The translations under genes were made by a program, and so were the position numbers. Shown here piece after piece: positions 45,065 through 54,090 of a stretch of DNA of 64,000 nucleotides (position 1 is its first letter; every line of letters starts with the position of its first letter). Location: contig NZ_BMXA01000001.1 of assembly GCF_014651515.1 (NCBI RefSeq), positions 496,001 to 560,000 of the forward strand, in the 5' to 3' direction. This stretch comes from Arenicella chitinivorans. Lineage in GTDB: Bacteria > Pseudomonadota > Gammaproteobacteria > Arenicellales > Arenicellaceae. The notes beneath the pieces are model-generated. The model did not search any database and had not been told where the DNA came from. It worked only from the letters and a program-made list of their open reading frames with translations.

Positions 45065-47062
45065 ATGACTTATTATCCTCACATTGACGGCTTGCGTGCT
45101 GTTGCAGTTTTAAGCGTGATTCTATTCCATCTTGGCATCGATCAGCTAAGTGGAGGATTTGTGGGAGTCGACATTTTCTTTGTGATCAGTGGGTTTCTGA
45201 TTACACGAATAATCGTTAATGAAGTGAGTCATTCCGGTTCGTTTAGTTTTGCTGGCTTCTATCTACGCAGAGCTCGGCGGCTCCTCCCGGCGATGATCGC
45301 GACGTTGATTTTAACGACTCTAGTTGTCATACCACTGTATTCTTCTTCCCAATTACAAAGCTATTCGCATGAATTGATTGCGGGAATTTTTTCATTGGCC
45401 AATATGCTGTTTTGGAATTCAAGCGGCTACTTTGATACTGCTGCTGAAAGTAAGACGCTGTTGCATATGTGGTCGTTGAGTGTAGAAGAACAGTTTTATT
45501 TGATATGGCCGGGCGTATTGGTTTTTTTTGCCGCCCGTTTTTCTAGAAGAACGCAATTTTTGCTGCTCTTAATACTCTTTTCTGGGTCCTTGATTGCAGC
45601 GATATTGTTAGCTCATATAGAGCTAGCTTGGTTTCGAAATCAAACAGAGGCGCTTTTCTTTCTAACACCTTTTAGGGTCTACGAATTCATTGTTGGAGCC
45701 GCAGGTGTTTGGATAGTTGAGAGAGTTAGTCAAAGCAGAATACACCAAGAACTCATGTTTTTGTGCGGGGTTATCGCTGTTGTGGTCTCGATTGGGGTTT
45801 ACGATTCTGAGACGCCGTTCCCATATTTTTATGCATTGCTTCCTTGTGCCGGTACCCTGTTGTTGATTTTAAGCGGGCGATCGATATTGTCACAACTTAT
45901 ACTAAGTAACCGCGTCGCAGTGTTTATTGGTTTAATAAGCTACACTCTTTACTTGGTTCATTGGCCAGTGATTGTAGTGTTGAGGCACTTGGAGTTCGGA
46001 GGCGTTATTCAGGAGAGTATGTGGCTCGCTGTTGTATTGATGGTGCTGATAAGCCTTTGCATTTATTATGGCGTAGAGAAGCCTCTGAGGAAGCCAAGCG
46101 GCGTATCGCGCAATCAACAAACTTTGTTCCGAGAAAATCAAGGTTTTCTTGTAGGCTGTACTACGATGATGGTGCTTACTGCAGGTCTGGGCGGTCTGAT
46201 GGTATTCAGTTCTGGCCTGTCTGGGATTAAAGATGAGCTGTTTTCTCAGGATCAGGTGAAGCTAGGGAAGCAACAGCGGTATGTGTTGACTCGTCAAGCG
46301 TGTACCATCAAAGACCAACAATCACGCAACTGCGATTTCAGTAAACCAATACAAGTGCTTGTCTATGGAAACTCTCATGAGCCCGATGGATACAACATAT
46401 TGACGGAGATTATGGCTGATAGAAGCGACGTCAATCTTATTATGTTCGGAGGAACGAATTTTTGTCATATTCATGTTAGCGAAAAGGGAGACATTGTTTC
46501 TGATGTGAAGAAGAGAGCATGTAGTGATAGAGTCAGCAGCCTCAATTTAGAGTTTGTAAAGGGGTTAGATTACATTGTCTATAGTTCGAACAAGCCGTTT
46601 GCAGACAACAAGCGTGGCGATTGGGATGCCTTTCGGCGGTTGAAGCAAATGAATCCAGATGTTGGTTTGGTTGTTATCGGTACGTATTTCAATACACAGC
46701 AAGAGTGTGCGGAAGTCGCAAACCGTTTTGGGTCAGTTGATGCATGCAAGGCAACAGAGTATCTTTCATATTCGGGACGAGGTGAGTCACGATCAAACCA
46801 GGCAAAGAAGCTATCAGAAGGTGTTGACTATGTTTATCTTGATAAGTTTTTGGCGGCTTGCGGGGATTCGGATCTAACTAATGAGTCCTGTGTAGTTGAC
46901 GCGCGAGGTGAGCCAATGTATTACGATGGACATCATCTTTCTTTGGGATTTGCTCAGTTTATTGGAGAGCAATTTAAAGAAGTTTATGCGGATACGTTGA
47001 GGGAATTGGGACTGCTGCCTGGGTCGAGAAATTCAATTGAAAGACAATCCAGCCAAAACTAG
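45065..47062 (+). CDS. O-acyltransferase with C-terminal SGNH-like domain (OafA/YrhL type)
   Basis: 665 residues. The acyltransferase-3 domain has about ten membrane segments. It opens with YPHIDGLRAVAVLSVILFHLG, continues with FVGVDIFFVISGFLI, the YLRRARRLLPA loop and the LLHMWSLSVEEQFYLIWPG motif, all family hallmarks. The periplasmic C-terminal part has YGNSHEPDG, in which the SGNH block I is GNSH rather than GDSH, and ends with the catalytic-looking YYDGHHLSLGFAQF. Such proteins O-acetylate cell-surface glycans from acyl donors in the cytoplasm. Its end overlaps the GT4 gene by 26 bases. Confidence 0.9.
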   Translation: MTYYPHIDGLRAVAVLSVILFHLGIDQLSGGFVGVDIFFVISGFLITRIIVNEVSHSGSFSFAGFYLRRARRLLPAMIATLILTTLVVIPLYSSSQLQSYSHELIAGIFSLANMLFWNSSGYFDTAAESKTLLHMWSLSVEEQFYLIWPGVLVFFAARFSRRTQFLLLLILFSGSLIAAILLAHIELAWFRNQTEALFFLTPFRVYEFIVGAAGVWIVERVSQSRIHQELMFLCGVIAVVVSIGVYDSETPFPYFYALLPCAGTLLLILSGRSILSQLILSNRVAVFIGLISYTLYLVHWPVIVVLRHLEFGGVIQESMWLAVVLMVLISLCIYYGVEKPLRKPSGVSRNQQTLFRENQGFLVGCTTMMVLTAGLGGLMVFSSGLSGIKDELFSQDQVKLGKQQRYVLTRQACTIKDQQSRNCDFSKPIQVLVYGNSHEPDGYNILTEIMADRSDVNLIMFGGTNFCHIHVSEKGDIVSDVKKRACSDRVSSLNLEFVKGLDYIVYSSNKPFADNKRGDWDAFRRLKQMNPDVGLVVIGTYFNTQQECAEVANRFGSVDACKATEYLSYSGRGESRSNQAKKLSEGVDYVYLDKFLAACGDSDLTNESCVVDARGEPMYYDGHHLSLGFAQFIGEQFKEVYADTLRELGLLPGSRNSIERQSSQN

Positions 47063-48179
47063 TTCCTTGGTCGTAGTTGACGCGAGACCCCTGACGAGGG
47101 GGGGAGGTGGGATATCGCGCTACACTCTGCTGGCTTTGCCTTCTTTGTTGGGACTGCCAAATGTGGAGTTGATTCTGTATTCTGACCAACCTATCCCGAG
47201 TGGGATTCTGCGCAGTCTTGGTAGCCCAAGGGTGAGAAACTTACGGATGAGGGTTGGGTCTTCATGGGTTTGGCATTTGGTAGTTCCTTTGTGGCTGCTA
47301 GAGGACAAACCCGCCCTTTTTTGGTCCCCCCGGCAGCACCTGCCAATTTGGATGCCCAGCTCCACGAAATCTGTGGTGACCGTGCATGATCTGGTATGGA
47401 AGACCCATCCTAAAACTATGCCATTCTTGCAACGCTTATCTGAGCGTGTCTGGATGCCTAGCTCAGTTAAAAAATCAGATGCAATCATCGCGGTTAGCCA
47501 GACTACGCGGTCAACATTAGAGGATAGCCTGCCGTATTCAAATGGTAAGGTATGCGTCATTAAGCATGCTAGTTTAGTCAAAAGATCTGCTGATTATTCA
47601 TCGTGCGTGCACCAAGACCGTAATCATTTTCTAGCCGTAGGTACTCTGGAACCACGCAAAAACTATGTTCGTCTAATCCGAGCGTTCAATTTGTATTCCC
47701 GTTCTGGAGGACAAAAAGACTTAGTGATCGTTGGGAGAGATGGTTGGAAGACTGCAGCTATGTACAGAGAATTAGATGATTCACCGTACCGAGAGCGTAT
47801 TCACGTAATGCATGACGTCACAGACCAGAAGCTGGTGGAATTGTATACGAAAGCTTTTTGTTTGGTGTCAACTAGTTTGGATGAAGGCTTTGGCTTGCCT
47901 TTGCTGGAAGCGCGAGCCTTCGGTTTGCCATTGTGCATCTCCGCAATTCCCATTTACCAAGAGCTGTTTGCTGACGCAGAAGTTTGGTTTGATCCTAAGT
48001 CGGTTCATCAAATCGCTGATTCTTTCCAAAAAATATCTTCTTGTCGCTGTGAGTATGTACCTCGTTTCAACTCGACTTCGGGTTCTAAAGATCTTGAGCG
48101 ATGTCGGGCAGAGCATCGTAATTTGTTCTTAAAGGTGTTAGGTGAAGTAAATGACAGAGGCGTATTAATCGATAGTTGA
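47037..48179 (+). CDS. Glycosyltransferase family 4
   Basis: 380 residues from TTG 47037, with GAGAAA upstream. VDARPLTRGGGGISRYTLLALPSL at the N-terminus is typical of WbpY/mannosyltransferase-like GT4 proteins. The donor domain has FLAVGTLEPRKNYVRLIRAFN near residue 200, VGRDGW, and SLDEGFGLPLLEARAFGLP, the E-x7-E motif. Likely a mannosyl- or rhamnosyl-type transferase by resemblance, not proven. It overlaps the acyltransferase end by 26 bases and the convergent secreted-protein gene by 15. Confidence 0.85.
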   Translation: MKDNPAKTSSLVVVDARPLTRGGGGISRYTLLALPSLLGLPNVELILYSDQPIPSGILRSLGSPRVRNLRMRVGSSWVWHLVVPLWLLEDKPALFWSPRQHLPIWMPSSTKSVVTVHDLVWKTHPKTMPFLQRLSERVWMPSSVKKSDAIIAVSQTTRSTLEDSLPYSNGKVCVIKHASLVKRSADYSSCVHQDRNHFLAVGTLEPRKNYVRLIRAFNLYSRSGGQKDLVIVGRDGWKTAAMYRELDDSPYRERIHVMHDVTDQKLVELYTKAFCLVSTSLDEGFGLPLLEARAFGLPLCISAIPIYQELFADAEVWFDPKSVHQIADSFQKISSCRCEYVPRFNSTSGSKDLERCRAEHRNLFLKVLGEVNDRGVLIDS

Positions 48180-48797
48180 CTTTGTTTTATTCTTCTCAGC
48201 CTTCTTTATCTGCTTTAAAGCTTTGTTGCGTTTCAATGCGTTCCTTTTAAGGGTTTCATCGACAAGCTTGAAAGATAGATAGCCTTCGTTGTAAGTGCTG
48301 ACGCTGCTGTAATAAACGGTTAGACTTTTACCTGATGGGGCACCTGAGACTTTGTCGTCAAAACCCGGGTCTTCAATTTTCTCACAGGCGCCATAACACA
48401 TGGAATATTTGAAGCCCGAGAAGCCGCCCTCCTCGAAATCTCCGCCAGACTCCATTGTGGCCTCTTGATATCGCGCTTCAATCTGTGACTTTAGCTCTGT
48501 CCAACTCGGATTAAAGTCAAAGTACTTGCTGAAGAAGACTTCGTAGACTGAATCGCTAGGCTCGTCCAACGCGATCTTTAAGACCCTGCTCGGGGAGTCG
48601 CTGCAGTCGATTATCGTGACAGACTCTTGAGCTTCATGCTCGCATAGCTCGTGAAGATCGATCACCTCTTGCTTCTTCATGCCCAACCTTACATCTTTAA
48701 GTTCAAAGGCTTGGATTTGAGCATGTGTAAGTGAATGGGTGCCTGTAGCAATCAGAATAGCTAAAAGTGAAGGAGTTTTTAGAGGAGGGAGTTGCAT
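48165..48797 (-). CDS. Secreted protein of unknown function
   Basis: 210 residues with an N-terminal signal peptide: SLLAILIATGTHSLTHA then a cleavage site before QIQAF. Four cysteines after the signal (in LCEHE, DCSDS and MCYGACEK) could form disulfides in the periplasm. The C-terminus is very basic, with repeats of Lys-rich stretches (RNALKRNKALKQIKKAEKNKTK). I do not recognise a family. It is the only minus-strand gene among the glycan genes here, convergent with the GT4 gene (15-base overlap), and may be an accessory insertion. Confidence 0.7.
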   Translation of the reverse strand: MQLPPLKTPSLLAILIATGTHSLTHAQIQAFELKDVRLGMKKQEVIDLHELCEHEAQESVTIIDCSDSPSRVLKIALDEPSDSVYEVFFSKYFDFNPSWTELKSQIEARYQEATMESGGDFEEGGFSGFKYSMCYGACEKIEDPGFDDKVSGAPSGKSLTVYYSSVSTYNEGYLSFKLVDETLKRNALKRNKALKQIKKAEKNKTKSTID

Positions 48798-49146
48798 GTA
48801 TGAAAAGTCTCAATTGAAGTTTATGAATGGTACTGGTGCTCTCGGTTATTCTCAATTTCTATCTTGTGTCTTCGATGCTCGAGATTTTAACATTCAATTA
48901 ATACGTTGCCCATTTTATAAAGTATCCATACGTGTCTCTAGAGTTTGAGTTCAAGTTTACTGGTTGTTGTAGAAGAGGGTCTAGTTGAATAACAAGAGTT
49001 GACAGGAGAGACCGGGTCAAACCTTTATTTCTATCGAGCCAGTATTCGCCGTGGATGCATGGTATCTTTCGCGTCGTGGCGTGTGGACAAATATTAGTTA
49101 CTCACGTTCTGGCGTATTAGTTTTGTTAGAGTTTTATGATATTTTT
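48798..49146. other. Divergent intergenic region before the second GT4 gene
   Basis: About 350 bases, AT-rich, between the secreted-protein gene (minus) and a GT4 gene (plus). The frame of the GT4 gene is open back to GTG 49051, but the family homology begins only after about 49156. I see no strong promoter, RNA or repeat in it. Confidence 0.45.
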
Positions 49147-50304
49147 ATGGTTAGCATGAAAGAGGGCAAGGTTGGGAGCGTACTGCACGTCTGCAAAGTT
49201 TACCTCCCGACGCAAGGTGGTGTTCAAACAGTTATTCAGCGAATATGCGCAGGACTCAACCCCAGAGGGTGGAGTAGTTCTGTGCTGACTACCGCGGATC
49301 GTGACAGCACCAGTGTTTTGGAGGACAAGACCCAGTTGAGGACGGTCCGCTCATTTCTGGAGCTTTTTTCGATGCCAATCGCGCCTAGCTTATTGTGGCA
49401 GGTGCGTAAACTTGCTAGCACTTGCGACATTGTCTGTGTTCACTATCCATTTCCCATTGCAGATGTGGCCGCTCTTTTGATTGGACGAAAGAGCGCGCCC
49501 GTGGTCGTCTACTGGCATTCGGAAATCGTGTCACAAAAACTAAGCTCTCTGTTAGTGAGGCCTTTCACCAAACTAATGCTAGCCAAGGCTGCTAAGGTAG
49601 TGGTTTCTTCACCGCCATTGTTGACGCACTCAAAAATGCTCCATGCGTATAGACACAAGTGTGTAGTACTCCCTTTTGGTATACCACAAGCGAGTGATTC
49701 TAAAGAATATATAGCACCTAGTGAATCCAATTACATGCTAATGATCGGTCGACACGTGCCATATAAAGGAATTGATGTCTTGTTGAAGGCGTATTCGAGA
49801 TGTGTGCATCAGTTAGTCAAGTGCGATTTACCTGGCTTGGTCTTGGTCGGAAACGGGCCGCTTTTGAGTGAACACCAAACATTGGCTAAGTCACTTGGCA
49901 TATCGGACCGCGTACGGTTCGTCGTCGACGCGGATGATCAAGATGTTGATACCTTGTTGCGTGCTTCTCGTTGCTTGATTTTACCGTCAACTTTGCCTAG
50001 TGAAGCGTTTGCGTTGGTCCAGATCGAAGCTATGGCTCATGGAAGGCCTGTTATTAATACTAACCTGAGTTCCGGTGTTCCTTGGGTGGCTCGAGATGGA
50101 AGGGAGGCTATCACTGTGACAGCTGATGATGTCGAGGAACTGAGCGCGGCTATTCAACGTTTCGCTTATGATTGTGAACTGGTTGATCAACGTGGGGAGG
50201 CAGCTGAGCGTCGTGTGAAGAGTGAGTTTAATTACACACTTTTTTGTGATAGAACTGAGGCGCTATATTCCGCGCTATGCGTCAAAGGAAGTGACCATGG
50301 ATAG
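49147..50304 (+). CDS. Glycosyltransferase family 4
   Basis: About 385 residues from ATG 49147; ATG 49156 is also possible. Both give the GT4 N-terminus KVGSVLHVCKVYLPTQGGVQTVIQRI with the acceptor glycines. The donor domain has YMLMIGRHVPYKGIDVLLKAYS, VLVGNGP, and SEAFALVQIEAMAHGRPVI with the E-x7-E pattern. Retaining transferase; sugar unknown. Its stop is 8 bases inside the next gene, so expression is coupled. Confidence 0.85.
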   Translation: MVSMKEGKVGSVLHVCKVYLPTQGGVQTVIQRICAGLNPRGWSSSVLTTADRDSTSVLEDKTQLRTVRSFLELFSMPIAPSLLWQVRKLASTCDIVCVHYPFPIADVAALLIGRKSAPVVVYWHSEIVSQKLSSLLVRPFTKLMLAKAAKVVVSSPPLLTHSKMLHAYRHKCVVLPFGIPQASDSKEYIAPSESNYMLMIGRHVPYKGIDVLLKAYSRCVHQLVKCDLPGLVLVGNGPLLSEHQTLAKSLGISDRVRFVVDADDQDVDTLLRASRCLILPSTLPSEAFALVQIEAMAHGRPVINTNLSSGVPWVARDGREAITVTADDVEELSAAIQRFAYDCELVDQRGEAAERRVKSEFNYTLFCDRTEALYSALCVKGSDHG

Positions 50305-51253
50305 CAAAGTCGGTGTTGCATTACTCCAGTGGGGGCGGGCGGATTTGACGATCGCGTTGTTGAAGTCTCTGGCTCTCGAGTCTGGCTTGCAGGTGGTGGT
50401 CGTGACTGATAACGGCTCTGAAGAACAGGATTTTGAAAAGCTTGAGCTGTTTTTAAGGGGTATCGAACGCTTAAATTCAGGGCGAGGACCCAAATTCATA
50501 CTAATTCGCAATGAAGTTAATTCTGGCTTTTCATTGGGAATGAATCTTGGTATCGCGAAATTGCAAGAGGAGGGTGTTGATTGGGTGTGGATGCTGAACA
50601 ATGATGTTATGGTTGAGCAGGGCACTGTATCAAGTTTGGTGGCGTCGTTGCGCCAAAAGAGCCCAAATATATATGGATTTCAAGTTGCTGAAGCGGGAAA
50701 ATATGAATTCACTGGCTTTTATAAATTCAACCCTTGGACGACTCGATACCGCCCGGTTATGTTGAGAAGTGAGTTAGACTCGCTGGCCGACAAAAATCTG
50801 TATGTGAGTGGCGCTAATATGGTGGTCCATCAAAGTGTTTTCCAAGCGATAGGTTGCCTCAACCCGCGCACCTTTCTGTACTTTGAAGAACTGGATTTCG
50901 CATCGCGAGCTCGTACGCATGGATTTACGCAGATTTTTATAGATAATATAAAGTTAACCCACTTGGGAGCAGGTAGCTCCGGTGAAGGCTCATTGGCACC
51001 TCTCAGGTTGTACCATGAAACATGGAGTATGTTAGATTTTTATCGCACGCATCGTCCTAGTATGTTCATTTGGGTTCTTGTTTTTAGAGCGCCTGTGCGT
51101 GCGTTTTTATTATTGTGTTCGGGGCGTGCGCAGCTAGTTAAGTACTTGTTATCGGCCAGCCGGGACTTTTTTCACGGGCGCAATAAAAATTTGGTTGTGC
51201 CCAAAATGGTGTCCGTGCAGTACTTTAATGACAGTCGACCAACCCGCGGTTAA
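50297..51253 (+). CDS. Glycosyltransferase family 2 (rhamnosyltransferase-like)
   Basis: 318 residues from ATG 50297, with AAGGAAG upstream. VGVALLQWGRADLTIALLKSL, TDNGSEE, VNSGFSLGMNLGIAKL and the metal site WMLNNDVMVE are in order, then the ED-type catalytic block FLYFEELDFASRAR. The NSGFSxGMNxGI form is common in rhamnosyl- and galactofuranosyl-type GT2 enzymes. Coupled to the preceding GT4 gene by overlap. Confidence 0.88.
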   Translation: MDSKVGVALLQWGRADLTIALLKSLALESGLQVVVVTDNGSEEQDFEKLELFLRGIERLNSGRGPKFILIRNEVNSGFSLGMNLGIAKLQEEGVDWVWMLNNDVMVEQGTVSSLVASLRQKSPNIYGFQVAEAGKYEFTGFYKFNPWTTRYRPVMLRSELDSLADKNLYVSGANMVVHQSVFQAIGCLNPRTFLYFEELDFASRARTHGFTQIFIDNIKLTHLGAGSSGEGSLAPLRLYHETWSMLDFYRTHRPSMFIWVLVFRAPVRAFLLLCSGRAQLVKYLLSASRDFFHGRNKNLVVPKMVSVQYFNDSRPTRG

Positions 51254-51387
51254 AAGAGTCTGTTCAGCTTGCTGGTAACTGTGCGACAATCACGCCGCCT
51301 TTGCTAGAGCTCGTCATTCAATGAATATTGGTGTTCGGTTCGACGCGAGGGTGATCTTGACAATACTCTAAACTTAGTTTTTGATAA

Positions 51388-52362
51388 ATGAAAAAGGCGT
51401 TGACTCCAAATATACAGATCAAACGGTCGGCCTCGGTCCTACGGTTCTATTTACGACTGGTGGTTGTGATGCCAATTCGTTCGATGTGCATTATCCTTAC
51501 TGGATTTATAGGCCGATTATTCGGGATTGCTACATTTGTATTCATATTCAAGACATTGCTTTCGATAGTCAGTCCGAACTCCGTGACTCCAATAGTTGAG
51601 ACAGTGAACTCGTACTTGCCCTCGCAGTTTGTGATTGCGCCAGAATCGGTGTCCTACGTGTTAATTTCATGCCTCGGGCTGGTCTCTCTTGGAGCGTATG
51701 TTAATGGTCAAGTCAATTTGCGACTGTTACTTAGTGTGCGACGCCTTCTTCAGCAGCGAGGTCCTGATCTTTTATTGTCTGACAAGAAGTTAGATAACCG
51801 CAAGTACGCAATGGATCAATTGCCTCGAGGGTATGATGCGGCAACTAAACTCATACAAATAACGCTCTTTTTCTCGTTGATGGTCGTTGCACTATTTTAT
51901 ATCAGTCCCTTGTTGGGAGGATTGGTTATCTCAACTATTCCGTTGCTGACTGTGTATTTGGTTTTGAGACAAAGGAAGCACGTTTTTTTATCTAAAGAGG
52001 CTCAGGCGGCAAGAAAAAATTTGGGAAGACTAAGTGATGAAGAGTACTTGGAGCCTATCAGAAAGCAAAACTACCAGTTCGCGAAGGAGCGGCAGAATGG
52101 GCTTGTTTCGGATATGCTTAGTGGTTTTATGATGGTAGCGATTTTTTTTCTGTACCTTATGTATAGACCTGATGGCGCCACGATTAGTATTGGCGGTATT
52201 GTTCTGGTGTTCTGCATGCGATTTTCACTTGTCTACGCGCGAGAGTGCAGTGTAACACTAGGGCGATTGTTAAGTCAGCGTGCCACTATGCCTGAGCTTG
52301 ACGGAGTGGATCTGAGTCCGCTAAAACTGAGTGGCAACGAGGAAGGCTGCGTTAGCAACTAG
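51388..52362 (+). CDS. Orphan membrane protein resembling an ABC-transporter transmembrane domain
   Basis: 324 residues with about six predicted membrane segments: two near residues 25-60, one near 92-108, a pair near 152-190 and a final pair near 240-275. The helix layout and the loop after it resemble the ABC exporter TMD1 family, but the frame has no Walker A, signature or Walker B sequence, and none follows downstream. It could be a stand-alone export or scaffold subunit, or a remnant of a lost transporter. It is followed after one base by the sulfotransferase-like gene. Confidence 0.65.
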   Translation: MKKALTPNIQIKRSASVLRFYLRLVVVMPIRSMCIILTGFIGRLFGIATFVFIFKTLLSIVSPNSVTPIVETVNSYLPSQFVIAPESVSYVLISCLGLVSLGAYVNGQVNLRLLLSVRRLLQQRGPDLLLSDKKLDNRKYAMDQLPRGYDAATKLIQITLFFSLMVVALFYISPLLGGLVISTIPLLTVYLVLRQRKHVFLSKEAQAARKNLGRLSDEEYLEPIRKQNYQFAKERQNGLVSDMLSGFMMVAIFFLYLMYRPDGATISIGGIVLVFCMRFSLVYARECSVTLGRLLSQRATMPELDGVDLSPLKLSGNEEGCVSN

Positions 52363-52363
52363 A

Positions 52364-53485
52364 ATGCGCGTAATCATTCACATCGGGACTGAGAAAACTG
52401 GCAGTACCACAATTCAAAAATTCCTGCGCACAAACCGAAGGGTCATTGGTGCAGCAGGTGTGCGGCACTTGTCATGTTTGGGCAGGGAGAATGCTAGAGC
52501 TTTAGTCGCTTATTGCATGAGCAATTCTAGGTCAGATGTCTACACCCGAACGAATGGGATTGACGACGTGGCGAAACGAATTCGGTGGAAGAGAACACTG
52601 TGTCGGAGGTTGAATTCTGAGTTAGCCTGGTTGAAACAGAGCAGCAATACAGTTGTAATTTCTTCTGAGCATTTCCACTCTCGCTTAAAGAGCGTTGAGG
52701 AGGTGAAGGCGTTGGCTGACTTGCTTTCACCGTATGCCTCTAAGGTCTCGGTGGTGGTTTACCTGAGGCGACAAGATAAGGTAGCGGTAAGTCTCTTTAG
52801 TACTCGATGTAAAGAAACAAATTCTTCATTGCAAATTCTGCCTGAGGCATCTTCAAACGTGGACTCTTACTATGACTATTATGCTCTTCTTGAGCGGTGG
52901 TCAGAGGTTTTTGGTGAAGAAGCCCTCGTGATACGACGTTTCGAAGGACCCCGGCGAGGGGCCAATGCATTGCTGCTCGATTTTTGTGATGCGGCGGGCT
53001 TGCCTTCGGATGTTAGATATCAATATCCGGAGATGTTTAATCGCGGGCTGCCGGGCCAAGCGCAGTATGGTCTTGTCTGGTTTAATCGGATCTTTTCTGT
53101 CCAATCTGGATATCATATATGGCTAAAAAGGCAGTTGTCTGAGTATTTGGTCGCGTGCTTTGATGGGCCTCAGCTGCTGCCGGCGAGATCAGATGCGGAA
53201 TCATTTCTTCGTCGATACAATGCAGGTAACAGACGAGTAGCTGAGCGGTTTTTATCAAATGAGCAGTTATTCTCGACTGATTTTTCAGGTTATCCCTTTA
53301 GTTCAGAACCTCGTTTTAATGTAGATGAGGTAAAGCAAAAGGTGCTTGAGTTTTGCGTGTCCAAACAAAAGAATTTGTGTGTTCCACCTCTGAGCCGTGA
53401 TGGCATGTTGCTGTTGGCATACAGGGTTTATTACGATTCTGCTCCGACAATTAAAAGGTTAATCGATAGCGTTTTTGCGAGATAA
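52364..53485 (+). CDS. Sulfotransferase-like protein
   Basis: 373 residues from ATG 52364. The N-terminal PAPS loop is IIHIGTEKTGSTTIQKFL (residues 3-20), with the K-T-G-S-T form of the 5'-phosphosulfate site. The 3'-phosphate region is VVVYLRRQDKVAVSLFSTR near residue 130. The rest is not recognised beyond the P-loop fold. By analogy it would transfer sulfate from PAPS to a sugar or peptide hydroxyl; the cluster context favours a glycan. Confidence 0.82.
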   Translation: MRVIIHIGTEKTGSTTIQKFLRTNRRVIGAAGVRHLSCLGRENARALVAYCMSNSRSDVYTRTNGIDDVAKRIRWKRTLCRRLNSELAWLKQSSNTVVISSEHFHSRLKSVEEVKALADLLSPYASKVSVVVYLRRQDKVAVSLFSTRCKETNSSLQILPEASSNVDSYYDYYALLERWSEVFGEEALVIRRFEGPRRGANALLLDFCDAAGLPSDVRYQYPEMFNRGLPGQAQYGLVWFNRIFSVQSGYHIWLKRQLSEYLVACFDGPQLLPARSDAESFLRRYNAGNRRVAERFLSNEQLFSTDFSGYPFSSEPRFNVDEVKQKVLEFCVSKQKNLCVPPLSRDGMLLLAYRVYYDSAPTIKRLIDSVFAR

Positions 53486-53563
53486 ACATGTTAAGCTAAC
53501 GCAGTGCCGGTATATTCAGCCTCATGCATTGGAAACTTAACTTGACAAAATCAGGCTAATTTC

Positions 53564-53593
53564 TTGTGTCAGGAGTTGGATATCAGGTATATT
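53564..53593 (+). promoter_or_regulatory. Predicted promoter of the small secreted-protein gene
   Basis: TTGTGT at 53564-53569 and TATATT at 53588-53593 with an 18-base spacer. It would give a leader of about 32 bases before ATG 53632. A second -35-like TTGACA at 53542-53547 lacks a good -10. Confidence 0.55.
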
Positions 53594-53631
53594 GCTTGTA
53601 TCGATACTAACCATTTCTAAAAAAGGAAATT

Positions 53632-53985
53632 ATGATGAATATCAAAACTAAAGTTAAATCGTTAGCGATTGCTGCGTTGGGTATGACATTGTTCGCAGGT
53701 ACGGCTAACGCTGAGCCTCGTACTGCAGTTGCTAAAATTGTTAAAATGCGTCCATATAGCACGGGTGCATACTTCGTAACTTTGGACTCAAATTTGCTTG
53801 GCGGCGCGGCTTGCACTACTACTTATCGTGTAAACTCTGATGGCGCTGGCGCTAAAACTGTTATCGCTTCTCTTTTGACAGCGTATGCGTTGGAACAGTC
53901 TGTACAGTTAGAAGTGCCATCTGGTGGCGCTGACTGCGAAGGATTTGGTACTCCCATCCAAAGCGTGTTTATGTCTGCCTCTTAA
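53632..53985 (+). CDS. Small secreted protein of unknown function
   Basis: 117 residues. Start ATG 53632 (or the adjacent ATG 53635) follows AAAAAAGGAAATT. Signal peptide residues 1-27: KSLAIAALGMTLFAGTANA then cleavage before EPRTA. The mature part of about 90 residues is predicted beta-rich, with two cysteines (in AACTTTY and ADCEGFG) that could pair. I know no family. Codons are mostly the ones favoured in highly expressed genes (GCT, CGT, AAA, GGT), unlike the glycosyltransferases on both sides. It has its own promoter and terminator, so it is a separate unit in the polysaccharide region. Confidence 0.8.
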   Translation: MMNIKTKVKSLAIAALGMTLFAGTANAEPRTAVAKIVKMRPYSTGAYFVTLDSNLLGGAACTTTYRVNSDGAGAKTVIASLLTAYALEQSVQLEVPSGGADCEGFGTPIQSVFMSAS

Positions 53986-54033
53986 TAGTAGTTGAGCAGA
54001 TGGCAGGAGTGTTAACTTCTGCTATAAATACAG

Positions 54034-54067
54034 CAGCGTTGGTGCCAGAGGGTGCCAGCGCTGTTTT
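54034..54067 (+). terminator. Rho-independent terminator
   Basis: CAGCGTTGG at 54034-54042 pairs with CCAGCGCTG at 54055-54063 (nine pairs, one G-T), 12-base loop, followed by TTTT at 54064-54067. It ends the small secreted-protein transcript about 50 bases after its stop codon. Confidence 0.75.
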
Positions 54068-54090
54068 AGTTTGTGCTGGAGTTTATGTAA

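Noticed and set aside
48739-48948. 69-residue frame opposite the secreted-protein gene's 5' end
   Set aside because: It runs antisense through the signal peptide of a better supported gene and shows no motif.
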